Below are positions 36,684 to 45,033 of a stretch of 64,000 nt of DNA, piece by piece; the stretch's first letter is position 1, and each line of letters starts with the position of its first letter. A program made the position numbers and the translations under genes. This stretch comes from Oscillospiraceae bacterium. GTDB lineage: Bacteria > Bacillota > Clostridia > Oscillospirales > Ruminococcaceae. The notes under the pieces are model-generated. The model was not told where the DNA came from. It saw nothing but the letters and a program-made list of their open reading frames with translations, and made no database searches. The stretch is from contig JAFWVK010000103.1 in the NCBI GenBank assembly GCA_017518255.1, forward strand, positions 1 through 64,000. Reading direction: 5' to 3'.

Positions 36684-36712
36684 ATTATAGCATATCTTCT
36701 CTGATTTGTCAA
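36684..36712 (-). promoter_or_regulatory. Promoter of tRNA-Val
   Basis: TTGACA at 36707-36712 and TATAAT at 36684-36689 on the minus strand, 17-bp spacer; perfect consensus 12 bp before the tRNA. Confidence 0.88.
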
Positions 36713-36757
36713 CCCCTTTTTCAAAAAAATTGCGGAAAGAGCGTTTTTCCGTTCTTC

Positions 36758-36805
36758 GCGGTATCTGCGATGCATCCGTAACAGAGGCTCTGTCCCCAGA
36801 CCCCG
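36758..36805. repeat. Partial second copy of the element at 13696-13802
   Basis: GCGGTATCTGCGATGCATCC and the following bases match 13691-13730 with few differences. The right inverted repeat was not found here. Confidence 0.4.
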
Positions 36806-36824
36806 CTATATGTGCATAAAACCG

Positions 36825-36850
36825 CCCCCGATACCATAAGGCATCGGGGG
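36825..36850 (-). terminator. Terminator of the flotillin gene
   Basis: CCCCCGATACC pairs with GGCATCGGGGG (one mismatch) around ATAA, followed by CGGTTTTATG on the minus strand, 15 bp past the stop. It belongs to a family of similar hairpins in this window. Confidence 0.8.
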
Positions 36851-36865
36851 ATTCATCATATTCGG

Positions 36866-38401
36866 TTATTCGGCATCAGTATCTGCCGGTGCATCGGATT
36901 CAATCTGTGCGGGTGCCTGATTCTGCACCTGCTTGCCGTCGGCGAGCTTTCCGCCGAGAAATCCTGCGAGCAGTGCGCGCAGATCAATACCTGTCGCTTC
37001 GGTCAGACCGTCCGTGATTTTGGTTGTCGAGCCGATGATATCGCCGATCAGCTTGCTGGAATTTCCGTCGCCGTACATCGTGATCTTGTCAACCTTTGTC
37101 AGCGGCATTGCAGCATTCAGCACAACATCCGGCAGCGCTTTGAAGTACATTTCGAGAACGGCAGCCTCGCCGTATTTTTTCATAGCCTCAGCCTTTGCAT
37201 TGATACCCTCAGCCTCGGCAAGACCCTTTGCACGGATTGCGTCCGCCTCCGCCTGACCGACAGCAGCGATACCTTCCGCCTCCTGCATCTTTGCATACTT
37301 TGCGGCTTCCGCCTCTGCCTTCTGCGCCTCAGCCTCCTGCTCACGCTGGAAGCGGTCTGCTTCTGCCTCTTTCTTGAGCTGATAAAGCTTTGCATCGGCT
37401 TCCTGCTGTGCCTTGTAGCGCTCCGCCTCTGCCATCTTCTTGACCTCTGCATCGAGCGCCTTTTCCTTGACCTCGGCTTCCTTTGCCTTCAGTTCAACAT
37501 CCTTTTCGGATGCGGCAATGTTCGCATTCGCCTTGGAAATCTCAATGGTCTTTCTCTGTTCCTGCTTCTGAATCTCATACGCAGCATCCGCAATTGCGAG
37601 CTGGGTATCCGCATCCTTTTTCAGTTCAGCCTGACGGATTGCGAGTTCATTGTTCTTCTTGGCAATCTCAGTTTCCGCCTGCACTCTTGCGTCATTTGCT
37701 TCCTTATGTGCAGCCGCCTTTGCGATCTCAATCTCCTTCTCGGACTCCGCTCTTGCGATTGCCGCCTTTTTCTGGATCGTCGTCACATTGTCGATACCGA
37801 GATTCTCAATGAGATTCTGGTCATCGGTGAAGTTCTGGACATTGAACGAAACGATCTCAAGGCCCATGCGATTGAGGTCCGGTGCGGCATTCTCCTGCAC
37901 CTTTTCCGCAAACGCCTTACGGTCATTGACCATTGCGACCAGTGTCATCTGGCCGACGATTTCACGCATATTGCCTTCCAGAACCTCTCTTGCGACCTTT
38001 GCGATGTAAGAGGTGTCCTGGTTGAGGAAGTTCTCGGCGCCGAGCTTGATAAGCACCGGATCACTGGATACCTTGACATTGACGTTCGCATCAACATTGA
38101 TGTTGATGTAATCGGCGGTCGGAACCGCGCTGGAGGTCTTGACATCGACTGCGATCAATTGCAGTCTGAGCTTATCGACCCGCTCAAAGAAGGGAATCCG
38201 GACGCTTGCCTTGCCGATAATAATCTTTTTTCGCAAGCCCGAAATGATGTATGCGGTGTCAGGCGGTGCCTTGAGGTAGCCGCTGAAGAGAATGATGATC
38301 AGGAGCAGCACGCCGCCCGCGATCAGCCCGCATGTGAGCGGATCGAACGGCAGCTTGAAATCAAAAAATGCTGCTGCGATTGCTGGGGTAAAGAGCTTCA
38401 T
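36866..38401 (-). CDS. Flotillin / SPFH-domain membrane protein
   Basis: 511 residues from the ATG preceded by AAAGGATG; a frame from 38509 lacks support. A membrane segment at about 24-41 is followed by the SPFH (band 7) domain to about residue 200. After it comes a long Ala/Glu/Lys coiled coil (about 215-400) with the EA repeats typical of flotillins. The C-terminus has a glycine-containing oligomerisation region. Flotillins organise membrane microdomains. No NfeD partner gene is adjacent. The promoter lies at 38602-38630. Confidence 0.9.
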   Translation of the reverse strand: MKLFTPAIAAAFFDFKLPFDPLTCGLIAGGVLLLIIILFSGYLKAPPDTAYIISGLRKKIIIGKASVRIPFFERVDKLRLQLIAVDVKTSSAVPTADYININVDANVNVKVSSDPVLIKLGAENFLNQDTSYIAKVAREVLEGNMREIVGQMTLVAMVNDRKAFAEKVQENAAPDLNRMGLEIVSFNVQNFTDDQNLIENLGIDNVTTIQKKAAIARAESEKEIEIAKAAAHKEANDARVQAETEIAKKNNELAIRQAELKKDADTQLAIADAAYEIQKQEQRKTIEISKANANIAASEKDVELKAKEAEVKEKALDAEVKKMAEAERYKAQQEADAKLYQLKKEAEADRFQREQEAEAQKAEAEAAKYAKMQEAEGIAAVGQAEADAIRAKGLAEAEGINAKAEAMKKYGEAAVLEMYFKALPDVVLNAAMPLTKVDKITMYGDGNSSKLIGDIIGSTTKITDGLTEATGIDLRALLAGFLGGKLADGKQVQNQAPAQIESDAPADTDAE

Positions 38402-38721
38402 AACATCCACATCCTTTCTATGAAGCGGGGTGAAGGTGAAATGTGATAATGTAAACGAAGGCACCGGAAGACTTCGCAAAAGAAAGACTCCCGATGCTCT
38501 CGTAATCACTTAGGTTATTGGCAGCGATTCGCTGTATTGTATGCTGACAGCATGGCTGCCTATCCGATATTGATTCGGAGCATATGTGCTCTCGAATACA
38601 TAGTATACCACAACTTTACGAAATTGTCAATTGACAAAGAATCTAAAACGGATGAACTTTGTGTGCCGGAAATATGCACAGTAACATAGGGCGTGGGTAT
38701 CTGTCCGGTGCTGCGTGCGGC
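38402..38721. other. Intergenic region upstream of flotillin
   Basis: It holds the flotillin promoter and a roughly 200-nt leader. No terminator for the lipoprotein gene ending at 38722 is evident, nor any gene. Confidence 0.5.
38602..38630 (-). promoter_or_regulatory. Promoter of flotillin
   Basis: TTGACA at 38625-38630 and TATACT at 38602-38607 on the minus strand, 17-bp spacer. Confidence 0.8.
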
Positions 38722-39399
38722 TTATCCGGTTACAGCTCCAAGCAAGCCCTGCTTGTCAATTGCAAGTTGTGTGTCGGTATCCTTTTCCGGCGTACCGAAC
38801 TGCTGAGAAAGCGAATCCCGCAGGGGTTCATTAAACATTTCGCGGTCAAGGTACACGGTGTCATCATCGCAGGGAAAGAAGCCGTCAACTTCAAACAGCG
38901 GAATGAGCTGCCCTTTATAATCGCCGGATTCGATAAAGGTGCCGAAGAACAGATACCGCTCGCCGGGCTGAATCGGAATGCAGCCCTCTTTTGTGTACCA
39001 ATAGGTACCGTTTTTTCGTTCCTCCGCGGAATAGCCGGACAGAAAAGAGCGCGTATCACTGCTTGCAGCATCATAAAATTCCTGAAGATTCATTTCGCCG
39101 CCGCTTGTGTAGATCGTTTCGTTCTGCCATTCTCCCTCTAAAACCGAAAGGATTTCCGGCGTCACAGCGGTGTAGACCTTATCATCCGATGCAAAGCATT
39201 TCGTTTCGCTGACGGTGAATTCCAGAATCACATCAGAATAGGCGCCTAAATCATCTGCATTTTCAGCGAGCTGAATATACAGCGGCATAGCGGACTGACC
39301 GGTTCGCACGGCAGGTTCGGCTGCCGGAGCGGCAGCAGCCGCTCCGCAGCCCGTCAGCAGAAGCCCCGCGCATGCGGCAAAGATACGATACTTTTTCAT
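38722..39399 (-). CDS. Hypothetical lipoprotein
   Basis: 225 residues with signal peptide and lipobox LLTGC (C18). An Ala-rich spacer precedes a beta-rich domain with no recognised family. It follows the matrixin gene by 20 nt and is probably transcribed with it from 40138-40166. Its GC content is like the rest of the window, in contrast with the matrixin gene. Confidence 0.7.
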   Translation of the reverse strand: MKKYRIFAACAGLLLTGCGAAAAAPAAEPAVRTGQSAMPLYIQLAENADDLGAYSDVILEFTVSETKCFASDDKVYTAVTPEILSVLEGEWQNETIYTSGGEMNLQEFYDAASSDTRSFLSGYSAEERKNGTYWYTKEGCIPIQPGERYLFFGTFIESGDYKGQLIPLFEVDGFFPCDDDTVYLDREMFNEPLRDSLSQQFGTPEKDTDTQLAIDKQGLLGAVTG

Positions 39400-39419
39400 G
39401 ATTTCATCACCTCCGGATT

Positions 39420-40010
39420 TTAAGAAAGACCGTACATTGCATATAAGCCTGCTCGGTCATCAATTGACGGTGCGGTTGCAGTCATTCCTACAAATGAAGG
39501 ATACATAATACTACTTGGGTTATAATTGTGATCTAATCCAAAAACATGTCCAATTTCGTGGGCACATGCTTTAGTAGTAAACCAAGCCAACTTATCGGGA
39601 TTAACAACGATGCGTCCTGTATCCCAATTGATAAATGGACCGTTAGAATTGGTAGCTGGAACGATCTGGTTTGCTGATAAATGGTAATAAAAAGATGTTT
39701 CAGCTATTGAATTAGGGTTTAATCCCGCCGAACTAGATGGCAAAATATACTGAACTGTTTTAATAACATAAGATGACGTCGAATACCAGTGAATATTATT
39801 GCTGTTCCATAAGCTTGTTCCGTTCATAATAATATTTTGAAAGTAAGTTGCAAAGCCGGGAGAAAAAACATATAGCTGTGAAAAATTAGCTGCTAATTTG
39901 TAAGTCGGACTAATTAGATTATATGCGGATGCCTTGTAATCATGCGTAATGCTTACATGACAACACAGCCATGTGGCACAGGCGGTTAGAATTGCTAATA
40001 TTTTTTTCAT
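39420..40010 (-). CDS. Matrixin-family (M10-type) exported zinc metalloprotease
   Basis: 196 residues from the ATG after AGGAGG; a frame from 40049 has no site. Signal peptide about 1-27. The zinc motif HEIGHVFGLDH carries three His ligands and the catalytic Glu, and is followed by the Met-turn segment SSIMYPS. No propeptide cysteine switch or accessory domain is visible. The gene is visibly richer in A/T than its neighbours, suggesting transfer. It should act outside the cell on proteins. Confidence 0.85.
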   Translation of the reverse strand: MKKILAILTACATWLCCHVSITHDYKASAYNLISPTYKLAANFSQLYVFSPGFATYFQNIIMNGTSLWNSNNIHWYSTSSYVIKTVQYILPSSSAGLNPNSIAETSFYYHLSANQIVPATNSNGPFINWDTGRIVVNPDKLAWFTTKACAHEIGHVFGLDHNYNPSSIMYPSFVGMTATAPSIDDRAGLYAMYGLS

Positions 40011-40137
40011 TCTTGCACTCCTCCTTAATTTGTTTTGTTGTTCAATCATGAAATAAGAATAACCATAATAATCATCCCCTCTTTATGTAGGTATTGTAGC
40101 ATGAATTATAACGTTTATATTGATTTTAACTATTTTA

Positions 40138-40166
40138 ATAGTAGCACAAGCGATAACTTTTGTCAA
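40138..40166 (-). promoter_or_regulatory. Promoter of the matrixin unit
   Basis: TTGACA at 40161-40166 and TACTAT at 40138-40143 on the minus strand, 17-bp spacer. Confidence 0.7.
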
Positions 40167-40251
40167 TTGACGTTATAAACAATTTATGGGATAATAACTT
40201 ATCTATGTTATCTGAAAGTGCTGAAAAAGCGACGTTTCCCGTTCGGACTGC

Positions 40252-41343
40252 TCAGGGCTGCGCAGTCTCTGCGGCAGAGGATTCGGATGTGCCGGTACCG
40301 TCCTCCGGGCTTGCCGAGGTGTTCCAGCTTGTCTCCTCATGCGGCATTTCAATCGTCACAATAAAACCGTGACGGTTGTTGCCGGAAACGGTATAGCGAA
40401 GCGAGCGCGGAACGGGAAGATCCACGGTTTCCGCGGTATCGTTCGGGTCAACCGCGAAATAATAGATTTCATACTGCCGCCCCAGTGCATCTTTTTCAAA
40501 GAGATGCGTGCCGTCATAGGGATAGGATTCCAGCAGATCAAGATATTCCTCTAAACAGAGGCTGTTCTGCTTCATAAACATCGAATGCGGCAGTCCGACA
40601 TAGCGGAATGCCCACTCGCCCTTGTCAACCGGCGAAATCATCGTTGCTTTTTCCGGCGGATAGCGTCTGACAAAGCCATACTCGGCACAATGCTCCGCAA
40701 TCCATGCATAGTCATCCTCGCCGGTGAAAGCAGCCGTTTTCCCTTTTTTGCCGATGCCGAAATCCAGTGTATAGCCGCTTTCATAATCGGAACAGCCCGG
40801 AAGGGAATATGCAGAAGGCTGATCGTTTCCTGTTTTTTTCAGCCCGTTTTCATAGAGCTTTTTCTGCTGCTCCTTGGTACGGTATCCGTTCAGGATTACC
40901 AGATCGGTATGAGCTGTCGCCTTATGGAACCCGGCGGCAACCTGATTGACCGCCTCCATTGCCTCCTGCCTGAGCAGAACTGTTTTATCCTTTGCGGCAA
41001 GATAGCCGTTCCGCTTGTCAAGTACGGAAACAAGTCCGTCTTCCATGTCCTCGGTCGGGCTGGCATCATTGACGAGAATCAGCGCCCCTTTCCGGATGTC
41101 GGCGACAGAGACCGAAAGTGTCGTGTCATTCCGGTCATCGACAGAGGCAGTGGTTTCCGTTGCAGGAACCACAACATCGGACTGACTCTGTGCAGAAGGA
41201 TCGGGACGCAGGGAGACCATATTTGCCCGAATCCTGTAGCCTTCCCAAAATACTCCGGCAGCAAGCACCAGAGCAAAGACACCGGCAATCACGCCCCTGG
41301 GGGATTTCCGCAGCTCCCTGCCGGTCGAACGGTATTCAGCCAT
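40252..41343 (-). CDS. VanY-like (M15B) D,D-carboxypeptidase family protein, zinc ligands lost
   Basis: 363 residues from ATG 41343 (GGA 7 nt upstream); a GTG at 41361 is possible. Membrane anchor at about 18-38, linker, then an M15B fold from about residue 85. Alignable landmarks are LNGYRTKEQQ, SDYESGYTLDFG (185-196) and EWAFRYVG (243-250). In active VanY proteins these read SxHxxGxAxD and EPWHxRYVG. Here the first zinc His is Tyr187 and the second is Ala245, while D194 is kept. It is probably not an active peptidase and may bind peptidoglycan. A Ser/Thr/Glu-rich tail ends it. Confidence 0.72.
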   Translation of the reverse strand: MAEYRSTGRELRKSPRGVIAGVFALVLAAGVFWEGYRIRANMVSLRPDPSAQSQSDVVVPATETTASVDDRNDTTLSVSVADIRKGALILVNDASPTEDMEDGLVSVLDKRNGYLAAKDKTVLLRQEAMEAVNQVAAGFHKATAHTDLVILNGYRTKEQQKKLYENGLKKTGNDQPSAYSLPGCSDYESGYTLDFGIGKKGKTAAFTGEDDYAWIAEHCAEYGFVRRYPPEKATMISPVDKGEWAFRYVGLPHSMFMKQNSLCLEEYLDLLESYPYDGTHLFEKDALGRQYEIYYFAVDPNDTAETVDLPVPRSLRYTVSGNNRHGFIVTIEMPHEETSWNTSASPEDGTGTSESSAAETAQP

Positions 41344-41487
41344 AATCGTATCCGGCGGCACAGTTGGGTTTGCATCACTGCCGCCTGCTCCTTTCTGTTT
41401 TTCCTTTGTGTTTGTGTTCGGTTGTTTTTCGGGCTATCGCCTTTCTCTTTTGCCGGAGCATCTGCGCAAATGCAGCCTCCGGTTTTT

Positions 41488-41493
41488 ATTATA
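41488..41493 (-). promoter_or_regulatory. Extended -10 promoter of the VanY-like gene
   Basis: TGGTATAAT on the minus strand with TATAAT at 41488-41493; the -35 region (GTGCAA) is poor. Confidence 0.5.
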
Positions 41494-41744
41494 CCATATT
41501 TCCGCGATTTTTGCACCCTGTTTCAAACATCTTTGTGCATCCTGAACAAACAGCAGAGAATATTTTATGGATTCTGCCGATGCAATCCCGCCCGTTTTCC
41601 CGGAATCTGAAAAATGAGCGCTCTTTCTGCGCACATGCAGCATAAGATGTCTGCATACAGGTTTTGTGCAAAATGCAAGCCAGAAAGATTTATAAGCCGA
41701 AAATTTCGTCATAATTAACAGGTGCAATTTGCAGATAAGTATGG

Positions 41745-41750
41745 TATAAT
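41745..41750 (+). promoter_or_regulatory. Extended -10 promoter of mscL
   Basis: TGGTATAAT with TATAAT at 41745-41750; the -35 region again reads GTGCAA and matches poorly. About 50 bp before the start codon. Confidence 0.55.
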
Positions 41751-41800
41751 AAAAATAATAAATGCGGAATGATCCGCAGAAAGAAAGGATGTAATGGAAC

Positions 41801-42208
41801 ATGTCAGCAAAAGAAAAGGGTAAGGGCTTCCTCAATGAATTCAAGGAATTTGCGCTCAAGGGCAATGTCATGGACATGGCAATCGGTGTCATCATCGGTG
41901 CTGCGTTCGGTGATATTGTCACAGCATTTACGAAGGATTTCATCAATCCGCTGATTGCCTGTATCGGCGGCGCGAAGGTCGGCGGCAGACTTCAGATCGG
42001 TCACACCGGCAATTATCTGGAATGGGGTCATTTCGTCACCGCTGTCATCAACTTCATCATCATGGCATTCTGCATCTTCCTGATGGTCAAGGCTGTCAAT
42101 AAGCTGATGTCCATCGGCAAGAAGAAGGAAGAGGAAAAGCCGGCTGAGCCTTCCAAGGAAGAGGTTCTGCTCACAGAAATCCGCGACCTTCTCAAAGAGA
42201 AAAAATAA
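41801..42208 (+). CDS. mscL: Large-conductance mechanosensitive channel
   Basis: 135 residues. The N-terminal amphipathic helix FLNEFKEFALKGNVMDMAIG, TM1 with GVIIGAAFGDIV, a periplasmic-type loop and TM2 (FVTAVINFIIMAFCIFLMV) match the family, and the C-terminal bundle LLTEIRDLL is present. It opens under hypo-osmotic shock. Preceded by AAAGGATG. The transcript would run into the repeat element at 42250. Confidence 0.96.
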   Translation: MSAKEKGKGFLNEFKEFALKGNVMDMAIGVIIGAAFGDIVTAFTKDFINPLIACIGGAKVGGRLQIGHTGNYLEWGHFVTAVINFIIMAFCIFLMVKAVNKLMSIGKKKEEEKPAEPSKEEVLLTEIRDLLKEKK

Positions 42209-42225
42209 TTCCGTACATAAAAAGA

Positions 42226-42249
42226 AACTGCTGCTTTCGGGCAGCAGTT
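42226..42249 (+). terminator. First hairpin after mscL (no T tract)
   Basis: AACTGCTGC pairs with GCAGCAGTT around a 6-nt loop. It has nearly the same sequence as the hairpin at 42505-42528, on the other side of the repeat element. Confidence 0.6.
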
Positions 42250-42500
42250 CAGTTTGCAGATAAAGTCTCTTATTCTGCAATTTGTTCCTGTCAGGAGAGG
42301 TGCGAAAGATTGATAATGGGGGGAAGGAAAACTCTTGTTTTCCTTCCCCCAAGCCCCTATCTTTAGCGCTTTTTTGATGCTAATAGGGAGTTTCGCTGCC
42401 TGCGGGCAGCGACGAGGGACGCTGTCCCTCGACCCTGCGAGCTTTTTGAAAAAAGCTCGATCAAAAACTTTTATAAGACACAGACAGGGTTTCCCGACAA
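42250..42500 (+). repeat. Multi-hairpin dispersed repeat, copy B (complete)
   Basis: Four perfect stems in order: 42319-42331/42338-42350 (13 bp, loop CTCTTG), 42393-42400/42405-42412 (8 bp, loop TGCG), 42413-42420/42424-42431 (8 bp) and 42438-42447/42450-42459 (10 bp). Constant single-stranded blocks include CGAAAGATTGATAAT, GCGCTTTTTTGATGC and AGGGAGTTTCGC. It matches copies at 1-192 and 58340-58575. No gene is present. Confidence 0.85.
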
Positions 42501-42504
42501 GCTG

Positions 42505-42535
42505 AACTGCTGCCGTCTGGCAGCAGTTTCTTTTT
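42505..42535 (+). terminator. Intrinsic terminator of mscL, beyond the repeat element
   Basis: AACTGCTGCC pairs with GGCAGCAGTT around GTCT and is followed by TTCTTTTT. Confidence 0.85.
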
Positions 42536-42573
42536 ATCATCCGACCGGCAGACAACCTTAACCATCGCATAAA

Positions 42574-42605
42574 AATCCCCCGACACCTGAACGGTATCGG
42601 GGGAT
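42574..42605 (-). terminator. Terminator of the 2-oxoacid oxidoreductase operon
   Basis: AATCCCCCGACACC pairs with GGTATCGGGGGATT (with G.T pairs) and is followed by TTTTTATG on the minus strand. Member of the CCCCCGATACC hairpin family. Confidence 0.82.
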
Positions 42606-42632
42606 TGCTGTCATATAAAACCACGGACTGAA

Positions 42633-43169
42633 TCAGCCCTGATAATCTGCGCCGAGCTGGAGTGCGCGCATATTGTTGTCAATTGTATGCGCACGCTTTG
42701 CAGGCGTATTCTTTTCGAGTGCCTTGCGGACAGTCTCGAAGGAGAAAATGCCGGTCTCATGCAGCAGCTTGCCGAGCAGAACAATATTCGCGCCTTTGAG
42801 CAGATTGTTGTCATCTGCGAGCTGTGTAGCGGGAACATAGAATGTCTCGATATCGGTACGGTCAGTCTTCTGGGCAACCATAGAGCTGTCCACGAATGCC
42901 TTGCCGCCGGGCTTGACGCTGCCCATAAACGCATCGAAAGACGGACCGTTCAGAACGACCAGCAGATCCGGTTCGAGAACCTGCGGAGAGCCGATCGGCT
43001 CATCGGAGATGCAGACGGAGCAGTTGCACTTGCCTCCGCGCATTTCCGGACCGTAGCTCGGCAGCCACGAGATTTCCTTTCCCTCAAAAAGTGCGCAGTA
43101 TGCGAGCAGCTTGCCGGCAAACAGAATGCCCTGTCCGCCGAAGCCCGCGAGCAGAATTTCATAGGTCAT
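42633..43169 (-). CDS. 2-oxoacid:ferredoxin oxidoreductase, gamma subunit
   Basis: 178 residues, pyruvate/ketoisovalerate oxidoreductase gamma domain with LLAGFGGQGILFAGKLLA and SYGPEMRGGKCNCSV. It is the last subunit of a four-gene set. The ATGA overlap with the beta subunit indicates coupled translation. Together the enzyme oxidatively decarboxylates a 2-oxoacid to acyl-CoA and reduces ferredoxin. Confidence 0.9.
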   Translation of the reverse strand: MTYEILLAGFGGQGILFAGKLLAYCALFEGKEISWLPSYGPEMRGGKCNCSVCISDEPIGSPQVLEPDLLVVLNGPSFDAFMGSVKPGGKAFVDSSMVAQKTDRTDIETFYVPATQLADDNNLLKGANIVLLGKLLHETGIFSFETVRKALEKNTPAKRAHTIDNNMRALQLGADYQG

Positions 43170-43951
43170 TTGTCGCCACCTCCCATTGCGAGCTTGTCAG
43201 CATTTGCTTCCTCAATCTGAACATCCTTGTATACGCCGAGCGGATAATAGGGGATGCACTCCTCCTGAAGCCGCTTGATGCACTCCTTCGGTGTCAGACC
43301 CCAGTTGGAGGGGCAGGTTGAGAGGACTTCGACAATCGAGAAGCCGTTGCCCTTCTGCTGATTTTCAAACGCTTTTCGGATCATCTTCTTGGTTTCGCGG
43401 ATATGCGGAACCGTGTCAACGGCAGTACGCACGGCAAGTGCGGTACCGTCGAGTGTCGAAAGCATTTCGCAGACATGGATCGGGTAGCCTGCCTTGCGCG
43501 GATCTCTGCCGTAGGGAGAGGTTGTGGTAATCTGTCCGGGCAGTGTGGTCGGCGCCATCTGCCCGCCGGTCATGCCGTAAGTACCGTTGTTCACGAAAAT
43601 CACAACGATATTTTCGCCTCTTGTTGCTGCATGGACGGTTTCGGCGGTACCGATTGCGGCAAGGTCGCCGTCGCCCTGATAGGTAAAGACGTTGAGGTCG
43701 GGTCTTGCACGCTTGACACCGGTTGCAACAGCCGGCGCTCTGCCGTGAGGCGCCTCAATCATATCACAGTTAAAATAATTGTATGCAAAGACGGAACATC
43801 CGACCGGGCAGACGCCGACGGTTTCGCCTTCGATTCCCATTTCGTCGATTACTTCTGCAACCAGACGGTGAATAATGCCGTGTGTGCAGCCTGCGCAATA
43901 ATGCAGACGGACATCACACAGTGCATGCGGTCTTTCAAACACAACAGCCAT
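43166..43951 (-). CDS. 2-oxoacid:ferredoxin oxidoreductase, beta (TPP-binding) subunit
   Basis: 261 residues. The TPP-binding motif is GDGDLAAIGTAETVHAA with the downstream NNGTYGMTGGQ. CAGCTHGIIHRL near the N-terminus is typical of the VOR/KOR group, as is KECIKRLQEECIPYYPLG near the end. Start and upstream stop share one base. Confidence 0.93.
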   Translation of the reverse strand: MAVVFERPHALCDVRLHYCAGCTHGIIHRLVAEVIDEMGIEGETVGVCPVGCSVFAYNYFNCDMIEAPHGRAPAVATGVKRARPDLNVFTYQGDGDLAAIGTAETVHAATRGENIVVIFVNNGTYGMTGGQMAPTTLPGQITTTSPYGRDPRKAGYPIHVCEMLSTLDGTALAVRTAVDTVPHIRETKKMIRKAFENQQKGNGFSIVEVLSTCPSNWGLTPKECIKRLQEECIPYYPLGVYKDVQIEEANADKLAMGGGDK

Positions 43952-45012
43952 TACTGTGCACCTCCGTTCAGCTTTCTGAGTTCGTTCAGCACCTCATTCG
44001 GGGACGGAACGATGCCGCCGGTTCTGCCGAAGAAGGAAACCGGAATTCTGCAATCCAGCGCCAGCTTGACATCATCGACCATCTGACCCATATTCATCTC
44101 GACAGAGAGAACAGCCTTTGCGTTCTTTGCGGCTTCATTGAGCTGCTTCTTCGGGAACGGCCAGAGCGTAACGGGACGGAACAGACCCGCCTTGATGCCC
44201 TCTGCTCTTGCCTTGTTGACTGCGGACTTTGCGACACGGGAGGTTGCACCGAACGCAGTAATCACGATATCCGCATCGTCGCAGAGATAACATTCTGCCT
44301 CAGACTCATTCTCTTCGATGACAGCATAGCGCTCATAGCGCTTTTTCACCTGTTCTTCAAGGTCAGCCGCTTCGATGTAGAGAGAATTAACGATGTGATG
44401 CTCACGCGCCATTTTTGTGCCGCATGCAGCCCAGCCGGAGTTGTCGGCGGTTTCTGCGGAGATCTCCGGGAATTCGACCGGCTCCATCATCTGACCGAGC
44501 AGGCCGTCGGAGAGCAGCATAACCGGCATCCGGTATTTTTCGCCGAGTTCAAATGCACGGACAACAAGATTTACGACCTCCTGAACGGAGTTCGGAGCAA
44601 GGATAATCAGGCGGAAGTCGCCGTGACCCAGACCCTTGGTTGCCTGCCAGTAGTCCTGCTGAGAGGGCTGAATGGAGCCCAGACCCGGACCGCCGCGCTC
44701 GACATTGACGATCAGGCACGGAACATCGGAGCCTGCAATATAGGAGATACCCTCGGATTTCAGTGAAATTCCGGGAGAGGAAGAGGATGTCATAACACGG
44801 GTACCGGTTCCGCCTGCGCCAAGAACCATGTTAATTGCCGCAACCTCAGATTCAGCCTGAAGAAAAACGCCGCCGCGCTTCGGCATTTGCTTGGAGAGAT
44901 ACTCGGAAAGCTCGGTCTGCGGGGTAATCGGATAGCCAAAGAAGCATTTACAGCCTGCACGGATTGCAGCCTCGGCAAGTGCTTCATTGCCTTTCATCAA
45001 AACTTTTTCCAA
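43951..45012 (-). CDS. vorB: 2-oxoacid:ferredoxin oxidoreductase, alpha subunit (VorB-like)
   Basis: 353 residues. MKGNEALAEAAIRAGCKCFFGYPITPQTELSEYL is split here as a typical VorB/KorA start: KGNEALAEAA then GYPITPQTEL. TSSSSPGISLKSEGISY and ERGGPGLGSIQPSQQDY also fit. The substrate is probably a branched-chain 2-oxoacid or 2-oxoglutarate; sequence alone does not settle it. It is in one operon with a small ferredoxin subunit upstream and beta and gamma downstream. Confidence 0.9.
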   Translation of the reverse strand: MEKVLMKGNEALAEAAIRAGCKCFFGYPITPQTELSEYLSKQMPKRGGVFLQAESEVAAINMVLGAGGTGTRVMTSSSSPGISLKSEGISYIAGSDVPCLIVNVERGGPGLGSIQPSQQDYWQATKGLGHGDFRLIILAPNSVQEVVNLVVRAFELGEKYRMPVMLLSDGLLGQMMEPVEFPEISAETADNSGWAACGTKMAREHHIVNSLYIEAADLEEQVKKRYERYAVIEENESEAECYLCDDADIVITAFGATSRVAKSAVNKARAEGIKAGLFRPVTLWPFPKKQLNEAAKNAKAVLSVEMNMGQMVDDVKLALDCRIPVSFFGRTGGIVPSPNEVLNELRKLNGGAQ

Positions 45013-45033
45013 TGAAAACTCATTCCTTTCTGA

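Larger units (their letters stand above)
41344..41800. other. Divergent promoter region between the VanY-like gene and mscL
   Basis: Extended -10 promoters face both ways (41488-41493 minus, 41745-41750 plus). TTTGTGCA-type motifs occur at 41532-41539 and 41662-41673. The VanY-like leader is about 135 nt and contains a GCCGGAGCATC/GATGCTCCGGC-like imperfect hairpin region near 41453-41482. No gene. Confidence 0.5.

Noticed and set aside
36812..38446. 544-codon plus-strand frame opposite flotillin
   Set aside because: Antisense shadow with Leu/Cys-rich low-complexity sequence and no start signals.
41289..41516. Overlapping small frame at the start of the VanY-like gene with an AAAGGAG site (starting near 41380)
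   Set aside because: It is out of frame with the conserved protein and has no recognisable features, though it might be a leader peptide.
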